Positions 24,721 to 36,919 of a DNA stretch of 64,000 bases are shown piece by piece. Position numbers and translations under genes: made by a program. The stretch is from Pyrrhoderma lamaoense (Eukaryota; Basidiomycota; Agaricomycetes; Hymenochaetales; Hymenochaetaceae), in assembly GCA_002794735.1 (NCBI GenBank), contig NBAZ01000007.1, positions 1 to 64,000 on the forward strand. The letters run 5' to 3'. The notes under the pieces are model-generated. The model was given only the letters and a program-made list of their open reading frames with translations. It had not been told where the DNA came from and ran no database searches. Each line of letters starts with the position of its first letter. Within the stretch, counting starts at the first letter, position 1.

Positions 24721-25423
24721 ATGACATCGCCCATCTATCATCCAGTTTCCTTTACCAATTTTATTGGATGGCTCCTTCAAGGCCGCTACAGAAAGGTCCC
24801 ATATATTTTTTTGTACCAGTGAGCTCCCAACTCGTATAATATTACTATAGGCAACAGATACAATCCTTTATCTATCTCCAGAGTCCAGAGAACGAAACAG
24901 AACTTGGTAGCCCTAAAAATACACGATCTTCTGTAGCGCATTTCGCTGTCCAGTTTCAGTCTCTTGTAATCTTGAGAACTAAAGAATAAGTCCTCCGACC
25001 CAGCGAATAAATCTGAGACTACTTCCTCCCTTCTGGACTCATTAAATAAGCTATCCGTTTCTTATGCTGCTACGAGTACTTCACCCTTTTTCACGAGGGA
25101 AGGGGACCTTATTGTATCACTTTATCCTTCTGGGATAGCAAAGAAATCGGAGTTCGAGTCCGCCGAGCCGCGAAAACTTGCAGCTCCCTCCATAGAAGTC
25201 ATTTCTGGCTCTATGTTATAAGCCACCTTTGGGGTGAAAATAAGAGATACAAGCTGGGGAACAATGAGAGAGCAGAGTTGACGTAGAACTCCTGGCACTT
25301 TGTAATGATCTATATGAACCCACGAAGAGCAAGAATAGTGGGAACTTACTAGCTTCCATTTCTAGTTATACTTCAGATCTCGCTATTAACATCAATACCA
25401 TCACCCATCTCTTACATTTTTAA
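24721..25423 (+). CDS. Probable intron-split gene of unknown function
   Basis: No long open frame exists here, yet exons can be joined in phase without any correction. They run from ATG 24721 (MTSPIYHPVSFTNF), across an ~86-nt intron, to SPENETELGSPKNTRSS. A ~62-nt intron follows, then a 160-nt exon (NKLSVSYAATSTSPFFTREG ... PRKLAAPSIE). Then come a 47-nt intron, RYKLGNNERAELT, a 57-nt intron, and GNLLASISSYTSDLAININ with a TAA at 25421-25423. That stop lies in a T5 run, and the frame one base over stays open for another 55 codons (YLQALLVAALVLRHLM). The gene may therefore extend to about 25580 or even 25878. The product is Ser/Thr-rich and then hydrophobic. I do not recognise it. Over-fitting of splice sites is a real risk. 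Confidence 0.38.
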
Positions 25424-26315
25424 CCTTGCTTAAGATTACTGTGACATCGCATACGCCATATCTCCAGGCTCTGCTAGTAGCTGCTCTTGTCTTGCGCCAT
25501 CTCATGACTGTAGCTATTACGGATTATCATCATCATTTGAAAACCGAGACTGCTCTCAATGGCACATTTATAAGTCTGAGATGATCTGCTACTCCCTCCT
25601 CACCGACCTTCAAATGGACTCGGAAAATACGCCCCTCTTTGACTGGTGCCACCAATGAAGACCTAAGTGTAGTTGACCAAAATCAGATCCAGGACTTCGT
25701 GGAAGTATATGTCAGGGCTTTACTATATACCCCCAAACTTTTGTACCCATATCCTATTCTTCATAATCTTAATACTGACCGAATTGTCTCGCAACCATCT
25801 GACTCTGACGACGTGTGCGACCTAACGGGAATAGAATTGGCCTTTCAACAGGTAGTTCGTGATCAAGTGTTATACTAGCGTGGGTCTATTATTCGAACAT
25901 TAGAGGTGACCTAGAGATGATCAAAGTAAAGTCAAAGTATCATTTACACGCAAGATACGGTATCCGCGTAGCAATATATGGGAGGCTAGGTATCTTACGT
26001 GTAAATTCAGCATCAGACAAGTCTTTCACACTTCTATTCATTGTTAATGACTTTATTACAGAAATAAACAAATCAGATTGGGTGATTATTATACCCTTAA
26101 AAAACTATCACCATACTTATCTAGGAAGTTTATAGATATAAAGATTAATAAAATGGGTATGATCAATACTCAATGATAATATCTACTTCTACGTGATGAT
26201 TTGAAAAATCATTCGTGGGTTTTACCTTCGTGTCTAGCACTTCATTCTCATATGGGTATAATCTTATAGTTATAAAAGAAGGCAAATAAATCTAATAACA
26301 TAATCAGGTATAAGT
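25424..26315. other. Open but unassigned sequence downstream of the cryptic gene
   Basis: Open stretches continue on + to about 25878 (one includes ATNEDLSVVDQNQIQDFVE), separated by stops. After 25900 the sequence is AT-rich and looks non-coding. It may hold further exons of the preceding gene or its remnants, and the 3' UTR of the thaumatin-like gene. Confidence 0.3.
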
Positions 26316-27595
26316 TTATGAAGGGCAGAAGGTCAGCTTGAAGTCTGAAGATTTCGAAGAATCGCATTTGCGCAGTGCCGTCTGACTGTCTTCATCATAA
26401 GCAAATGCATAAGCATTTGGACATCCTTGTTCTGGAATGGTATTATCAGACGATAAGCATGAGAGATTATCAGGTAAATTACTTACTCCAGAAGCTATAG
26501 TACTGTATTCCAGAGACTGGGCATGTTTCTGGTGTGCTATAGTCACCTGAACAACAGTTCGGAGAGTTGCCTATCATGATAGAGGTAAGATTTGATCTGG
26601 TTATATGTAGCTCGCAAGTTCAAGTACTTACTTTGGTTACCGTCTAAATTAGCGAAGCATGCACTTTTGCATCCGATATCTCCAAATTTCAATGCATCAG
26701 GGCCTTAAATAATTATAATATCATATGATCAGCACCTATTTCAAGATTTACAAATAGTGGGCCACGTACAGGTTGCATCCAGATCTTCAGTACAGTCTGA
26801 AGAGTCACATCCAACATTGGTGAGTATGCGCATAGGAATATTGAACCCATCGACTAGTGAAACTGAAAACCAAGAATAAGTTACTTAATGGACGGTGAGT
26901 ATAATCCATCGAATATCCAGCGCACCATCATAGTAATCTAGGCTATCTCCTCCATTTAAGGTCCATTCAGCCAGAGTAACTGGCGGTATTCCCTAACGAA
27001 GAAGGACACATATTACATCACTCAATTATTCATAGGAGAAACTGAGATGCCTACCGTTCCTGACTGTTCATCGCATTCAAGACCTCCAATACATCCTCCA
27101 GATTTACATGAGGTCTCATCGTTTTTGGAGCTGAAATCACAGTCTTTCCGGCCCTTAAAAGCTTTTTTAGTGTGTAGCACTAAAAATCTTGTGAATACTT
27201 ACCCATATACGACCTGAGGTCCACCCATCCGGGACATCGAATGTCACATACGTTTTTGAAGACAATTCCCAGCTAGCTCATAATCAATAATGATACAATA
27301 GTACCGAAGGGTAATACGAACCCAGTTGGAGCACTTGGTTTGACTTTTGACACATTCATGTTAGTGAAGATCTTTATTGAGTATACGGTAAGCAAATGCG
27401 AAAGTCATGATGGATATGAATCACTAACGGCTGGCCTAAGAAAATTCAATCATTTAATCACAATGAACGCACTTAATTAGTGACGACATACCATATTGTG
27501 TAATTACAGTTGTTTTCGACAATAAATAGCCGAGAGCTCGCACTGCTTAAGAAGGCAGAGATGGTGAATAGTGAACAGGCAATTCTGAAGAGCAT
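26316..27595 (-). CDS. Secreted thaumatin-like protein
   Basis: Thaumatin-like proteins are small, disulfide-rich, secreted proteins; fungal members often bind or hydrolyse beta-1,3-glucan and may remodel the cell wall. The ATG is at 27593-27595, with signal peptide MLFRIACSLFTISAFLSSASS. Family blocks follow in order: VENNCNYTIW, APTGWELSSKTYVTFDVPDG, GRIWGRKDCDFSS, CKSGGCIGGLECDEQSG, PPVTLAEWTLNG, DYYDVSLVDGFNIPMRI, CFANLDGNQ, SPNCCSGDYSTPETCP and CPNAYAFAYDED. It ends LTFCPS with the TAA at 26316-26318. The acidic residues of the REDDD cleft are largely retained (R-I-W, E-W, D-Y-Y-D, D-G). The gene is split into about nine very short exons. The microexon after NCNYTIW does not join perfectly to FTNMNVSKVKP, so one junction is unsure. 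Isolated between unrelated genes. Confidence 0.9.
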
Positions 27596-28087
27596 TCTGA
27601 GCAACAAGATTAGAGCCGGGAGTATGTCGTAAGATGCATATAACTCTCCATATTTAGGGATGGAAGTAGAGCAATCTGGATAAGAAATGCTTTGCAATGT
27701 TAAGATATGCAAAGCGAGCTCTTGTATACAATATGTATATCTGGATTTAAACCACTTTGCATGCAATCCTGATAGACTTTTTCCAGCATATAAGAGAGTC
27801 ATAATATGACAAACTACTGTTATAAGTAATTATGAGCGTCCATCGATTCATAATTATGATAATCATAATGTAATTGTGATTGATAAAAAACTAACTTCTC
27901 TCGAGGAATTGATCATATCACGTGATTGTTAAACAGCAAATCGGCAGAAGCAGCAACTTCGGAGTCTTTTAAGGAACTTAAGCTTTTGGTTCCTCACGGC
28001 TAAACTTCTTGTTCTTGACTAGCCTGTTGACTGTTTATATCCGTTTGCCCACGTCTAAGCTGTTGCTATCTCATACAGAATAGTACA

Positions 28088-28402
28088 TGATGCCTGCTCC
28101 TTATCATACCAGTCGAAATATTCAATTGTTTCGATCACTGCCTACTCTGGGGGAAATGAATCTGAAGCACGTAAAATGCGGTATTGTCCTTATTGTTGCA
28201 ATGTATATCTGGGACCCTGTGCCGCAAGACAAGTAAAAGATTATCCTTTGATTCGCCCAGAAATAAAAACAAGCTTCGTGAGACAATTAGCATGAGCTAC
28301 TATATAAACGGAAGAAAAACTCGTTTCCTTCTTTCCATTTTTGTGACTATCGGATGTCAGCTCATTAGCCCTGTGCTTGTTTTGATTCAATATATGCGCT
28401 AA
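28088..28402 (+). other. Possible upstream exon(s) or small separate gene
   Basis: Starting at ATG 28088 an open frame (MMPAPYHTSRNIQLF...) runs to about 28234. A shifted frame around 28170-28230 encodes a Cys-rich stretch (RYCPYC, LGPC). A third frame ending at 28402 contains a hydrophobic segment. Nothing connects cleanly to the gene starting at 28454. I can only say coding potential is present. Confidence 0.2.
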
Positions 28403-28453
28403 AGTTATCTCTATTCTCGCGCTTCTTTGTCGTCAGTCGTTAGAGAAAAAGAT

Positions 28454-30191
28454 ATGCCACCGACTTCATCCTTAACAAGATTAAAAAACAACACGAGTGT
28501 GCGGTGGTCGGATCGCTTTCAGAGGACGTATTTATGGACGCTCGGGATTCAATCCGGGCCGTCTTCACTCGACGACAGCAAGTCTGATTCTGAAGAGTCG
28601 GATTGGAACATTAAAACCAGGGCTGCCTCTTACTTTCAAACCTCGCAAGTAACTGACCTCGACTCTCTATCAAACGTATCCAATTGTGAGATGGAGGTAC
28701 CACCGAGTTCTAAAATCCTCTATAGCTACTCTTGTATGTGAATCTCTCTTTTTATACTTATTCTAACTTACCACAAATCATCATCATAGAGTCCTCTATT
28801 GAATCATCCTGGAAGTAGAGCATCTTCTCCTTTTGATCCTATACGTCGTATCTCAAGTTGTGAACAGGGACTGCGTCAGTCTCTACCGTCGTCACCTCTA
28901 CACCCAAATTATGTCTCTCAGAAGTTGCAAAAAGTGGAAGACTTGAAGAAATTATCTAGGAATATGAATACTCACCCAGAGTCCCTACCAGTTCCTTCGT
29001 TAGCAGCTCCAAGATGTAATTTACGAGAGAGTACCACTCGGACTCGATCTCCAATCAACAACTTCAATCCTAGGAGGTCTCGCTCATTTCCGGCGATAGT
29101 TCTTACTTCTCCGACATCGTCTACCTCGAAACGGATTTCTGTGACTTCTTTCTCTTCATCATCTTCAGAATATCCTTCTGGGTCCATTTCATCCAATGAT
29201 GATTTTGACACTCGATCTCAATCACTAGAGTCCGAAGGCTCTCTACATGGCTCTATTCAGGAAGCGATGCTACCATTAATCCCTTCGGTTCCAGCATGCA
29301 TAGCGAGAAAACATAAGAAAATTACAAACAGTCACCCGGAAGAGGATAATATACCACAGAAGTTGTTTCCCGAGCGTGCTTTCGAAAAGTTGATACTTAT
29401 GTTGGAGAAAGTAAGTAAATCCATTTACTATATACAGGAAGTATAGGCAGATTACATCCCTAACATATATCACACTATCCACTTCCAGAAAAGCCACAAG
29501 ATCTCAATAATTGACTCCAAAGAAATAGATCGTAGTCAATCATTCTTACGACCAGGTCAACATGGCTGGATAACCCCTTTACCAAGTATGCTGTACCATC
29601 TGACTCTTTTTTGAACAAAATAATGAATGTGCCTGGAAGCTACAACACTGACATTTTTCTCCGATCTGACCGACGTGGCCAGCCTCGATACCAATACGTG
29701 GGGAAATACAAGGTATTTAGGGGTGACGAATATGTTACTGCCGATTCGAGCTCGGAAGAGTCTGCGCGGGAAGACGACGACGTACGACCCATCTGCATCG
29801 GGAGTGAGGTGGTAGCCGTAGCCGTGCCTGGGCCGCGGGAGGAACAAGAAGATGAGAATACCAGCAATAATACACTGGGATGCTGCTTCATTGACTATAA
29901 TTGGGATATATACGAAACGCTTTTGGCAAAGTCCCTAGGATCAGGTAGGTTCTAGCCTGTCATCGGGGATATTATCAATTAATCACTGATCACCGCCTTT
30001 ATTCTTTGTCTTGTGTCTGATAACGAGCAGATAGTACTACCACTTTGAGTAGCACAGATGATATAAACGCCTACATAAGATACAGTAAGCCTCACAAGAA
30101 GAGTAAACAAACCGGACATAGAAATAAACAGAACTCGAGACGGGGAGAATCACGATTTGTGGAGAGGATGGCGTGTTTTTTGAGATGTTGA
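28454..30191 (+). CDS. Ser-rich protein of unknown function
   Basis: Starts MPPTSSLTRLKNNTS at ATG 28454. A long Ser/Pro/Arg-rich region (28800-29400) follows, then a more structured segment (RPGQHGWITPLP, DIFLRSDRRGQPRYQYVGKYKVFRGDEYVT) and an acidic stretch. The C-terminus is basic (KPHKKSKQTGHRNKQN) and ends CFLRC at the TGA 30189-30191. Introns lie near 28733-28788, 29410-29488 and 29945-30030. Two frame problems occur: at the 28733-28790 junction and at AA 29584-29585, where an extra A would run PLPKYAVPSD straight into the next block. No domain is recognised. Low-complexity sequence suggests a regulatory or scaffold protein. Confidence 0.6.
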
Positions 30192-30677
30192 CACACTGAT
30201 TAAAGGATTTCTGGCCAGGACTGATTCGATTGATATGCATTTTTATTTTCTCTGTAGCCTTTGCTTTATTGATTAGTAGATAATATATATATATATGTAT
30301 TCCTCTTCTCTATCTTTTATCACTTCACGAATATAAATATACTTCCCTAGACACGTAAAACATAACTTAATTACCCAGGTTCCATTGGTTAGCTGTGAAT
30401 AGACGTCTACAAAGACATCACAACTAGAGCAAATTAGTAAGATATAAAATCTCATTCTCTGATAAGAATCTTTAGGTCATTACTTTTTACTAATTGCAAT
30501 ATTATACAAAGCAGTACATAGAAAACAAAACAGGTGTAAAATTACATTGAAGAGAGATTAATTACGTCCATGGTCAATTAGTATCGCGTTCGAGATCAAA
30601 GATTATCCAAAAAAAGAGGCAGATGTTCATGAGCGTCGTAAAGGAGGACGTAAGTACAATCAAGGTCGATATTCCCA

Positions 30678-31612
30678 TTATATCTCCTCCTTGAATTTTG
30701 TTCCATTCGGTAGTGAATGTGTTGATAGAGCGGTTTCAGAAGAGGCCAGGGAATAATGTAGTGAACCTCTTTTTCCTTCAGGAAAATGGCTATCTACACG
30801 TGCTGTATATGGATAAGAATAAGGCGGATAGGAGTCGGTTTCGGTGTTAATCTGCGAAGGAGAAAATGGGCGCACAGTAGTAGGATTTTGGACTCCAGAT
30901 TTCGTATTTGAATTCGCATACTCGTCCACATCAAATGGATCAGGAAAATCGCGCGGCCGCTCAGGCGCCTCATATTTAATCGTATCCTTCTGATTTTGAT
31001 TCATCGTATCTCCATATACACTTCGTTCCATCTTGACTGCACCCGGTACGGGGTCATACGGCCCACTGTCATGCATGCTTGCATCCCAAACGTCTCTTTC
31101 CTCGTCCTCTTCTCCGTCTGGTGCGCGCACCCACCCTGCACTATGAGGGTTCCGTGATTTGTATCCGAATAATGTCCCTCTCCTACGAGGTGTTTCAATA
31201 CCAAGTTCACCTGACTTTCCGTGTATGGAACGACCTCCGTGTTTCCGGTGACGAAGAAGGAAAAAGATTCCTGCACAAGACGCAATAAAGATAACACCTA
31301 GCCCAACTACAAGACCAATGAAACCTTGAAGAGATCGTTATGTCAGCACATGGGAGCAAAGTGTAGGAAACGGTATAGAGGCTATACCTCCTTCAGAACC
31401 ATCTATAGTAGGAATGCTTTGAAAGTGAGTTTCAGTGCTTGCAGGAGGCGTTGTTGGATACTTTCATAGTATAGAGTATAGGCATGTGTTTATCAGATCT
31501 TTGCAATTAATGATAGTATTTGAGAGGTGAAACTCACTGAAGAACTTTCAATGGTGTCGGTTGCTATGTCCCCGCCTCCTCTTCGCTCAAGGACAAGATT
31601 CTGAGGCACCAT
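30678..31612 (-). CDS. Single-pass membrane protein with Pro/Tyr-rich cytoplasmic tail
   Basis: The best ATG is at 31610-31612. A short Thr/Ser/Pro-rich segment (YPTTPPASTETHFQ) precedes one transmembrane helix (FIGLVVGLGVIFIASCAGIF). The helix is followed by RHRKHGGR and a ~210-residue acidic/Tyr/Pro-rich tail (DPFDVDEYANS, PPYSYPYTARVD) ending KFKEEI at the TAA 30678-30680. Two introns (about 31326-31388 and 31459-31538) join in frame. There is no obvious signal peptide, so an upstream exon may be missed. The layout resembles the gene at 635-1851, though the sequences are not clearly related. A cell-surface or signalling role is only inferred. Confidence 0.65.
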
Positions 31613-31980
31613 GGTGCTAACCTTTGTGCCCAAGTAGGAATATACTATACTACTTGAGTTAAATCAGATGCAATATAGCAAAGACTTATGAGATAAGGGT
31701 ATACTGAGCAAAGGGGCTGGTTATGGAGCAAAGAAGAGAGCGGCGCATAAGCCAAGAACGCGCACGGACTAAATGCGACGTGTGGGAAACTGACATCAGA
31801 ATACCAGATCATTACACATGGCTCTCATCTTCTATCACTACGATGCATTTGATGCGCACTTCTGTCATGATTCAAAGTTTAACGTTCATGTTTGAGTTAA
31901 AAAAATGGTATGATTGTTCACGTCCAATTTCTTACAGATCCGTGTGCACATATATATATCAAAGACTTCAGTTTCTAATT

Positions 31981-33557
31981 CTATTTTCCAGCTTGAGTTT
32001 GGCCAGAGATTTGAGTTCCTTCAGTATTTCCTAGTACAACATCTCGCTTTCCTAGCTTTGCCCTCAGATATCTTGCGCCTGCCTTCTTCAATAGAGCTCT
32101 TCTTCCAACGCCACGAGCATCAATATACACAAGACCAACATTACGTGCGGTTTGACCCATCAGTAACGCCGCATTGCCTGTATCAGGCCCATATTTATGA
32201 CCCAATGCCTCACTTGAGCGAACTGTACCATGTTGTATCAGATGAGTGGTCGAACGCTCAAGCGTAGTTAAAAGCATATCAGCCGATAATAAAACGCGTG
32301 TCTTTAACGACAGACGTCCGTCTGACTCTTTCCCTTTCTTCTTATTATTTTTGTTCTTGTCTGAATTACTAACATAGTCCACGGCTTTCTCAATCGCTTC
32401 ATGGATAAGACTGGTTGTCTTGGCGGTGACAGTAACAGCACTTCCCGAGATAGAATGTACTAGACTAACATTCTTGCGTGTGCGTTCACTGAACACGAGT
32501 GGCTCAGATCGAGGGGTGGAATGCGTTATGAAGACCGAAGACGCCATACCCATGCCTGAGGCCAGTGCATCAGTAGCATACACTAATCCTCGACTATAAA
32601 ATATAAGATATTCGAATAAGCGATATTTCTCTCTTGATTGATTTACTATGATAATGATTGCTACCTTATGAGAGAGGCTGATCTCATCAACGTATCTTGT
32701 TGTTCTAAAGGGACCGGGTGGACAAAGACATCTGTTTGCATTTTTCCCAACCCCATTCCACTATTGGATGGCTTTTGTATGTCTGGAATATCAATTATGA
32801 CAGGATCTTTTTCGCGTCCAAGGGCTTGCATAGTAGAATCTTCATGAAGACGGAACTGGTCACCAAGACTGCCAAGTATGCGTCCATCCGATTCGTCAAC
32901 AAGTACGAGTTGACCTCGTAGATCTTCTTCTTCAAGTCTATCTGCAGAGCTGGAAAGGTTGGGCGTAGTAGAGTGGGACCGCGGAGGTAGAGGTGGCGGT
33001 ATCTTAGGAGGAACCAGTGATGATGAAGAAGAGGTGGGTATCGGTGGTACAGGCCTTTTAAGAGTAGTCAGAGATTCGTAGTCCGGTGGTGAATCCTCAG
33101 ACCACCATTCCTTCCATTTTGTCTCTAATTTAGTAAATTCTACTTCTTCCACTGCGGCATATTGTGCAAGAACAGCCTCAAAGGATTCCTGATCCTCTCT
33201 ATCAGCCTGGTCAATTGGAGCTGGTAACCGCAGCGCCCATCTTCCAACATCGTTAGTACTAGGTATGAGAGGCTCAAATACAAATAAACGGGCTGAACGT
33301 GCGTAACGAACAACCTGAGAAGGTGCAATAGGAGTCTCGTATGTGCCTACACGGAGTACTAACCAAACATCTTGTGCATGCTTTGCTGTAGGAAGAGTAA
33401 CACATTTTAGTGCAAGGTCACCATCAATCTTCAGGGGTGGATTTTCGGCGGCAGTACAGCATATCGCTTCTACATTATTCAAAGTAAGTAGGAGAAAGCC
33501 TTGTGCCGTATGCGCTGGATGGGCTGATGGCGCTACTGAATCGTCTTCCGCAACCAT
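31981..33557 (-). CDS. Senescence/spartin-domain protein
   Basis: The senescence domain occurs in plant ERD7 and animal spartin, which associate with membranes and lipid droplets. The ATG at 33555-33557 (MVAEDDSVAP) is preferred because the upstream in-frame extension lacks an ATG. The N-terminal ~140 residues form a compact domain (GFLLLTLNNVEAICC, DVWLVLRVGTYETP). A Pro-rich linker (PPKIPPPLPPR) follows, then the C-terminal senescence-like region with SGMGMASSVFITHSTP, HEAIEKAVDYV and GKRDVVLGNTEG. It ends at the TAG 31981-31983. One intron (about 32598-32668) joins in frame. The lysine-rich loop KNKNNKKKGK interrupts the domain. Assignment rests on domain pattern and length. Confidence 0.72.
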
Positions 33558-33843
33558 CAGTAACCAATGATGCAAAGATAAGCTGTTAACGAACGGCAAT
33601 GTCTACTCGTGGGTGCAAGAAGGGAGATGAACACACGGCCATTGGGGAGAAATCAGGTCAATAAGGCCAAGCTGGCGATCTGCACAGCCTAGTATTTTAC
33701 ATACCATTACCACCACAAGATTATGCCTGCGACGGCAACCACTCGGGGTACTGCGTATTATCTAAGCATAACATATAATATCTCAGAATTGAGACATTTA
33801 CGGTATCCGGTTTACTCTTCACCCGAAACCGAATTGTTATGAT

Positions 33844-35077
33844 ATGGAGAAACTACTCGATCTTCCCGCTTCTACTCGAGTAAGTTTTGTACTTTTCTAG
33901 TCCTCACTACTTCCTGTTCAGCTTATGATCCATCTCACGCAATAAAGCTAAGCACACACGTCATTCGAATTCTAGGTCAAGTACGTTAATACACATTTAT
34001 ACTGCTTTTATCTGAATTACTCGTAATAATCCTCCATGTCAGAACCCTGGTAAATTCACTCTACAGGGAACAAATACATACCTTATCGGAACGCATCCTC
34101 CATTTGTTCTTGTTGATACTGGTGAAGGTCGCACAGAATATCTTATTCATCTTGAAAAGGTACTCCTAGAGAATATAGGCAACGAGGATACTCAGCTCGT
34201 TTCAGATATCATCGTCACCCACAGACATGCAGATCACTATGGAGGCCTCGCAGATGTACTAAATCTTCTTAAAAAAATCCATGACTCTCATTCTTCAATC
34301 TCTTCTTCCTACAAACCGCCGCGTATTCAAATTTATCCCGTCATAGAATCAGCCACTAGTTCTCATCAGAATGAATCAGTATCCGATGAGTCTCATCAAT
34401 CCAACTTTGAAGATATCATTTCTAAACTTCCGAAAGAATTACTCACTCTCAGTCCCGACGGGAGACCGATGCACTTCCTCGCTGATAATCAAGTTCTACA
34501 AGCATCAGATACCAAGCTTACAGTGTTTCATACACCAGGCCATACAGTTGATTCTATTTGCTTACTCCTGAGCGATACAACGAACAAAACTGAAGGAGAG
34601 GATGTATTATTCTCAGCTGACACCGTCCTTGGACAAGGCACTGCAGTTTTCACGGATCTCGCTGCATATATCTCCAGTCTCAGGAGGCTCCTCTCTCTGA
34701 AAGCTAAAGCCTCTGACCCGCAATACGTTTTTACTAAGATCTATCCAGGACACGGACCTGTAGTAGTTGATGGCCCTTCACTCATCTTGCAATACATTGC
34801 TCATCGACTAGAGCGGGAGGCACAAATTGTAGAAGTACTGTCATCACCCTCTCCCACACCTGCAGACCCCCCTCAGTGGACTATCTGGTCCATTGTCAAA
34901 TTACTATATAAAGATTATCCGGAAAATCTTTGGCCAGCCGCGGCTCGAGGTATAGGGCTTCATCTGCGAAAGCTTGAGAGCGACCAGCGTGCCCGTCATC
35001 TTAGCGGCGAGGGAGTTGAGGAGTTATGGTCGTTAATCCCAGATAAGTCAGTAGAAGCTACTAATGCTAAGCTTTGA
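33844..35077 (+). CDS. Metallo-beta-lactamase-fold hydrolase, LACTB2-like
   Basis: LACTB2-type proteins are zinc hydrolases; the human member is a mitochondrial endoribonuclease, and fungal relatives also process polyketide thioesters. The ATG is at 33844. The first two exons are tiny (MEKLLDLPASTR, LSTHVIRILGQ), then NPGKFTLQGTNTYLIGT and the metal-binding motif THRHADHYGG. FHTPGHT supplies the next ligand, FSADTVLGQGTAVF the bridging Asp, and KIYPGHGP the final His. A ~50-residue polar insertion (34300-34440) sits between the first motif and FHTPGHT. The C-terminal helical domain (YPENLWPAAARGIGLHLRKLE) is typical of LACTB2. The TGA is at 35075-35077. No frame problem. Confidence 0.88.
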
Positions 35078-35280
35078 ATGCAGTTGCATACATGCACATG
35101 CACTGACGTCTACTTTTCCGAAGATAAATGTTTGGGGTGGTGAATTGTTTTGATTATCATGTGAAGTGATCACACGAATGAATATACTGTACATGTACAT
35201 GTGCTTTACACACCATAAATGAATGAAAGAGATGCAAACCAGATATTTACAATCGTTGATTAGCTGACCATATTTCAAAA

Positions 35281-36842
35281 CTAAAATAAGTTTTCTCCTT
35301 TCACGAACTGATAAACTTTGAAAGAGACGCCGATCAAAAGCCCAAACTTCAATGAGAACAAGCCGAGCATCTTAAGCAGTGCAGCAAACGTCTTCAACGT
35401 TTGTTTTGCCCTATAAAAATAAGTAAGTAAATAATAACATGTATATGTAAAAATAGTAAAAATAAAGTAACCAAGATAAACTCTTTTTACCCTAAAAGTC
35501 TTTTGGCTCGATTATTCATGATCTGGTAGACACCCTCATTAATTTGGGGAGGGGGGATTCGAAGCACTTCCCGTTCGTCTGGGAGTGTATAAACAGCTCC
35601 ATGAGTATCAGGAGTTTTGTCCGTAGCTGCTAGAAGAACCGCTCCGGCAATTTTCGAAAGGGGGACGAAAGGCACGCCAACAAAGAAAATGCGCAGTTTA
35701 GTAGGAACAATCGATGTATCTTTATCAAGAAAGGAAGTAAATGGAGTGAGAAATATTGATAATACATGTGTAATAATCAATCGTACCTGCAAACCAAGGG
35801 CAGACAGCTGCTATTCTTATGCCCTCAAGATTAAACTCGTAAGATATTGAGCGCATGAATCCTAATAATGCATGCTTTGAAGCAGCATAGATAGGGGCAG
35901 CCGGGATTCCAGATAAAGACCCTATAATGGTAAAAGTCAGGAGTAGAAGGTGTGTTACAATATCTGATTTGGTGCTTACCCATTGATCCTATAATGACTA
36001 TAGTTTTCAAAGAATCGGAATTCTTACTATTGCTAAAATAATGATGTGCCAGCTGTGTTGCTGCTATCCCGTTAGGATTTATAGTGACAATACTTCCGAG
36101 ACTAATGACATACTATGTATGACACTAATGAGATTAACATCCAGAGTCTTCAGATTCGGTTTTTTTGGTTGACCAAAACCAACTCTTGTGAATTCTCCTA
36201 TTTCCGTTACTCCGGCATTCGGTATCTGCATAGATACGTTCTTGAACATGCCAAACATCAGATGTATTAATGCCGAGTAGTCTCACCACTATATCAATGC
36301 GTCCGAATTTGCGAAGGGCAAGTTGGAACAAGGAAGCAAGATCATCGTACTCAAGAACGTTGCAAGGTAGAGAAATAGCATCGCTTCCAAGACCAAAAAC
36401 TAAGGACTGAATTACTAAAGGCGGAGTACGAAGAGACTTCACACCTTCCATATTTCTTTATCTCTTCTATTGTCTTCAAGGCACCTTTTACATCGATATC
36501 ACCTATAACTAGTTTTGCTCTGTGAAACGATACGGTGAAACGAAACGGATAAATGTCCGGGGGAGTAAAGAACTATTTTCAGGTAATATTATAAATATGA
36601 TACTGACCCATATCTTGCAAAAGTCAGAGCAACTTCTCTGCCGATTCCATTGGCAGCTCCTAGATTTGTTCAGTATCGTTATGATTCGTGTAACAGTGGA
36701 AGAGAATATATATCAATACAAACATATAATTTTCATCACTATGAGACATCCGACTGGCATACATACCTGTAATGATAACAACTTGGTTATTCACTCGATC
36801 GGCGAATTCCAAAAGCTTGTCATCTGGAATATTACAAGCCAT
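35281..36842 (-). CDS. Short-chain dehydrogenase/reductase
   Basis: Classical SDR of about 330 residues that should use NAD(P)H to reduce or oxidise a small carbonyl or alcohol. The ATG is at 36840-36842. The cofactor-binding motif TGAANGIGRE spans the first intron. VIGDID supplies the acidic residue after strand 2, which favours NAD(H). PNAG (strand 4), IIGSMGS with the catalytic Ser, and YAASKHA (Y-x3-K) follow. A C-terminal amphipathic stretch beyond the SDR core (LKTFAALLKMLGLF) may attach the enzyme to a membrane. The TAG is at 35281-35283. Seven or eight exons. The exon join near 36446-36447 needs one more A to stay in frame. Tandem with the small gene upstream. Confidence 0.9.
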
Positions 36843-36919
36843 TTTTTCTTCACAACCCAGATATCAGGAGTTAATGAAAAGTATTTGCTGAATTCTGACT
36901 CTCATCCTTGCTCTAGTTT

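Noticed and set aside
25141..25180. GGAGTTCGAGTCCG, like a pol III B box
   Set aside because: No matching acceptor stem or A-box at tRNA distance, and the stretch lies in an open exon-like frame (KKSEFESAEPRK).
30277..30300. Short (AT)n tract
   Set aside because: Ordinary microsatellite, too short to signify an origin or element.
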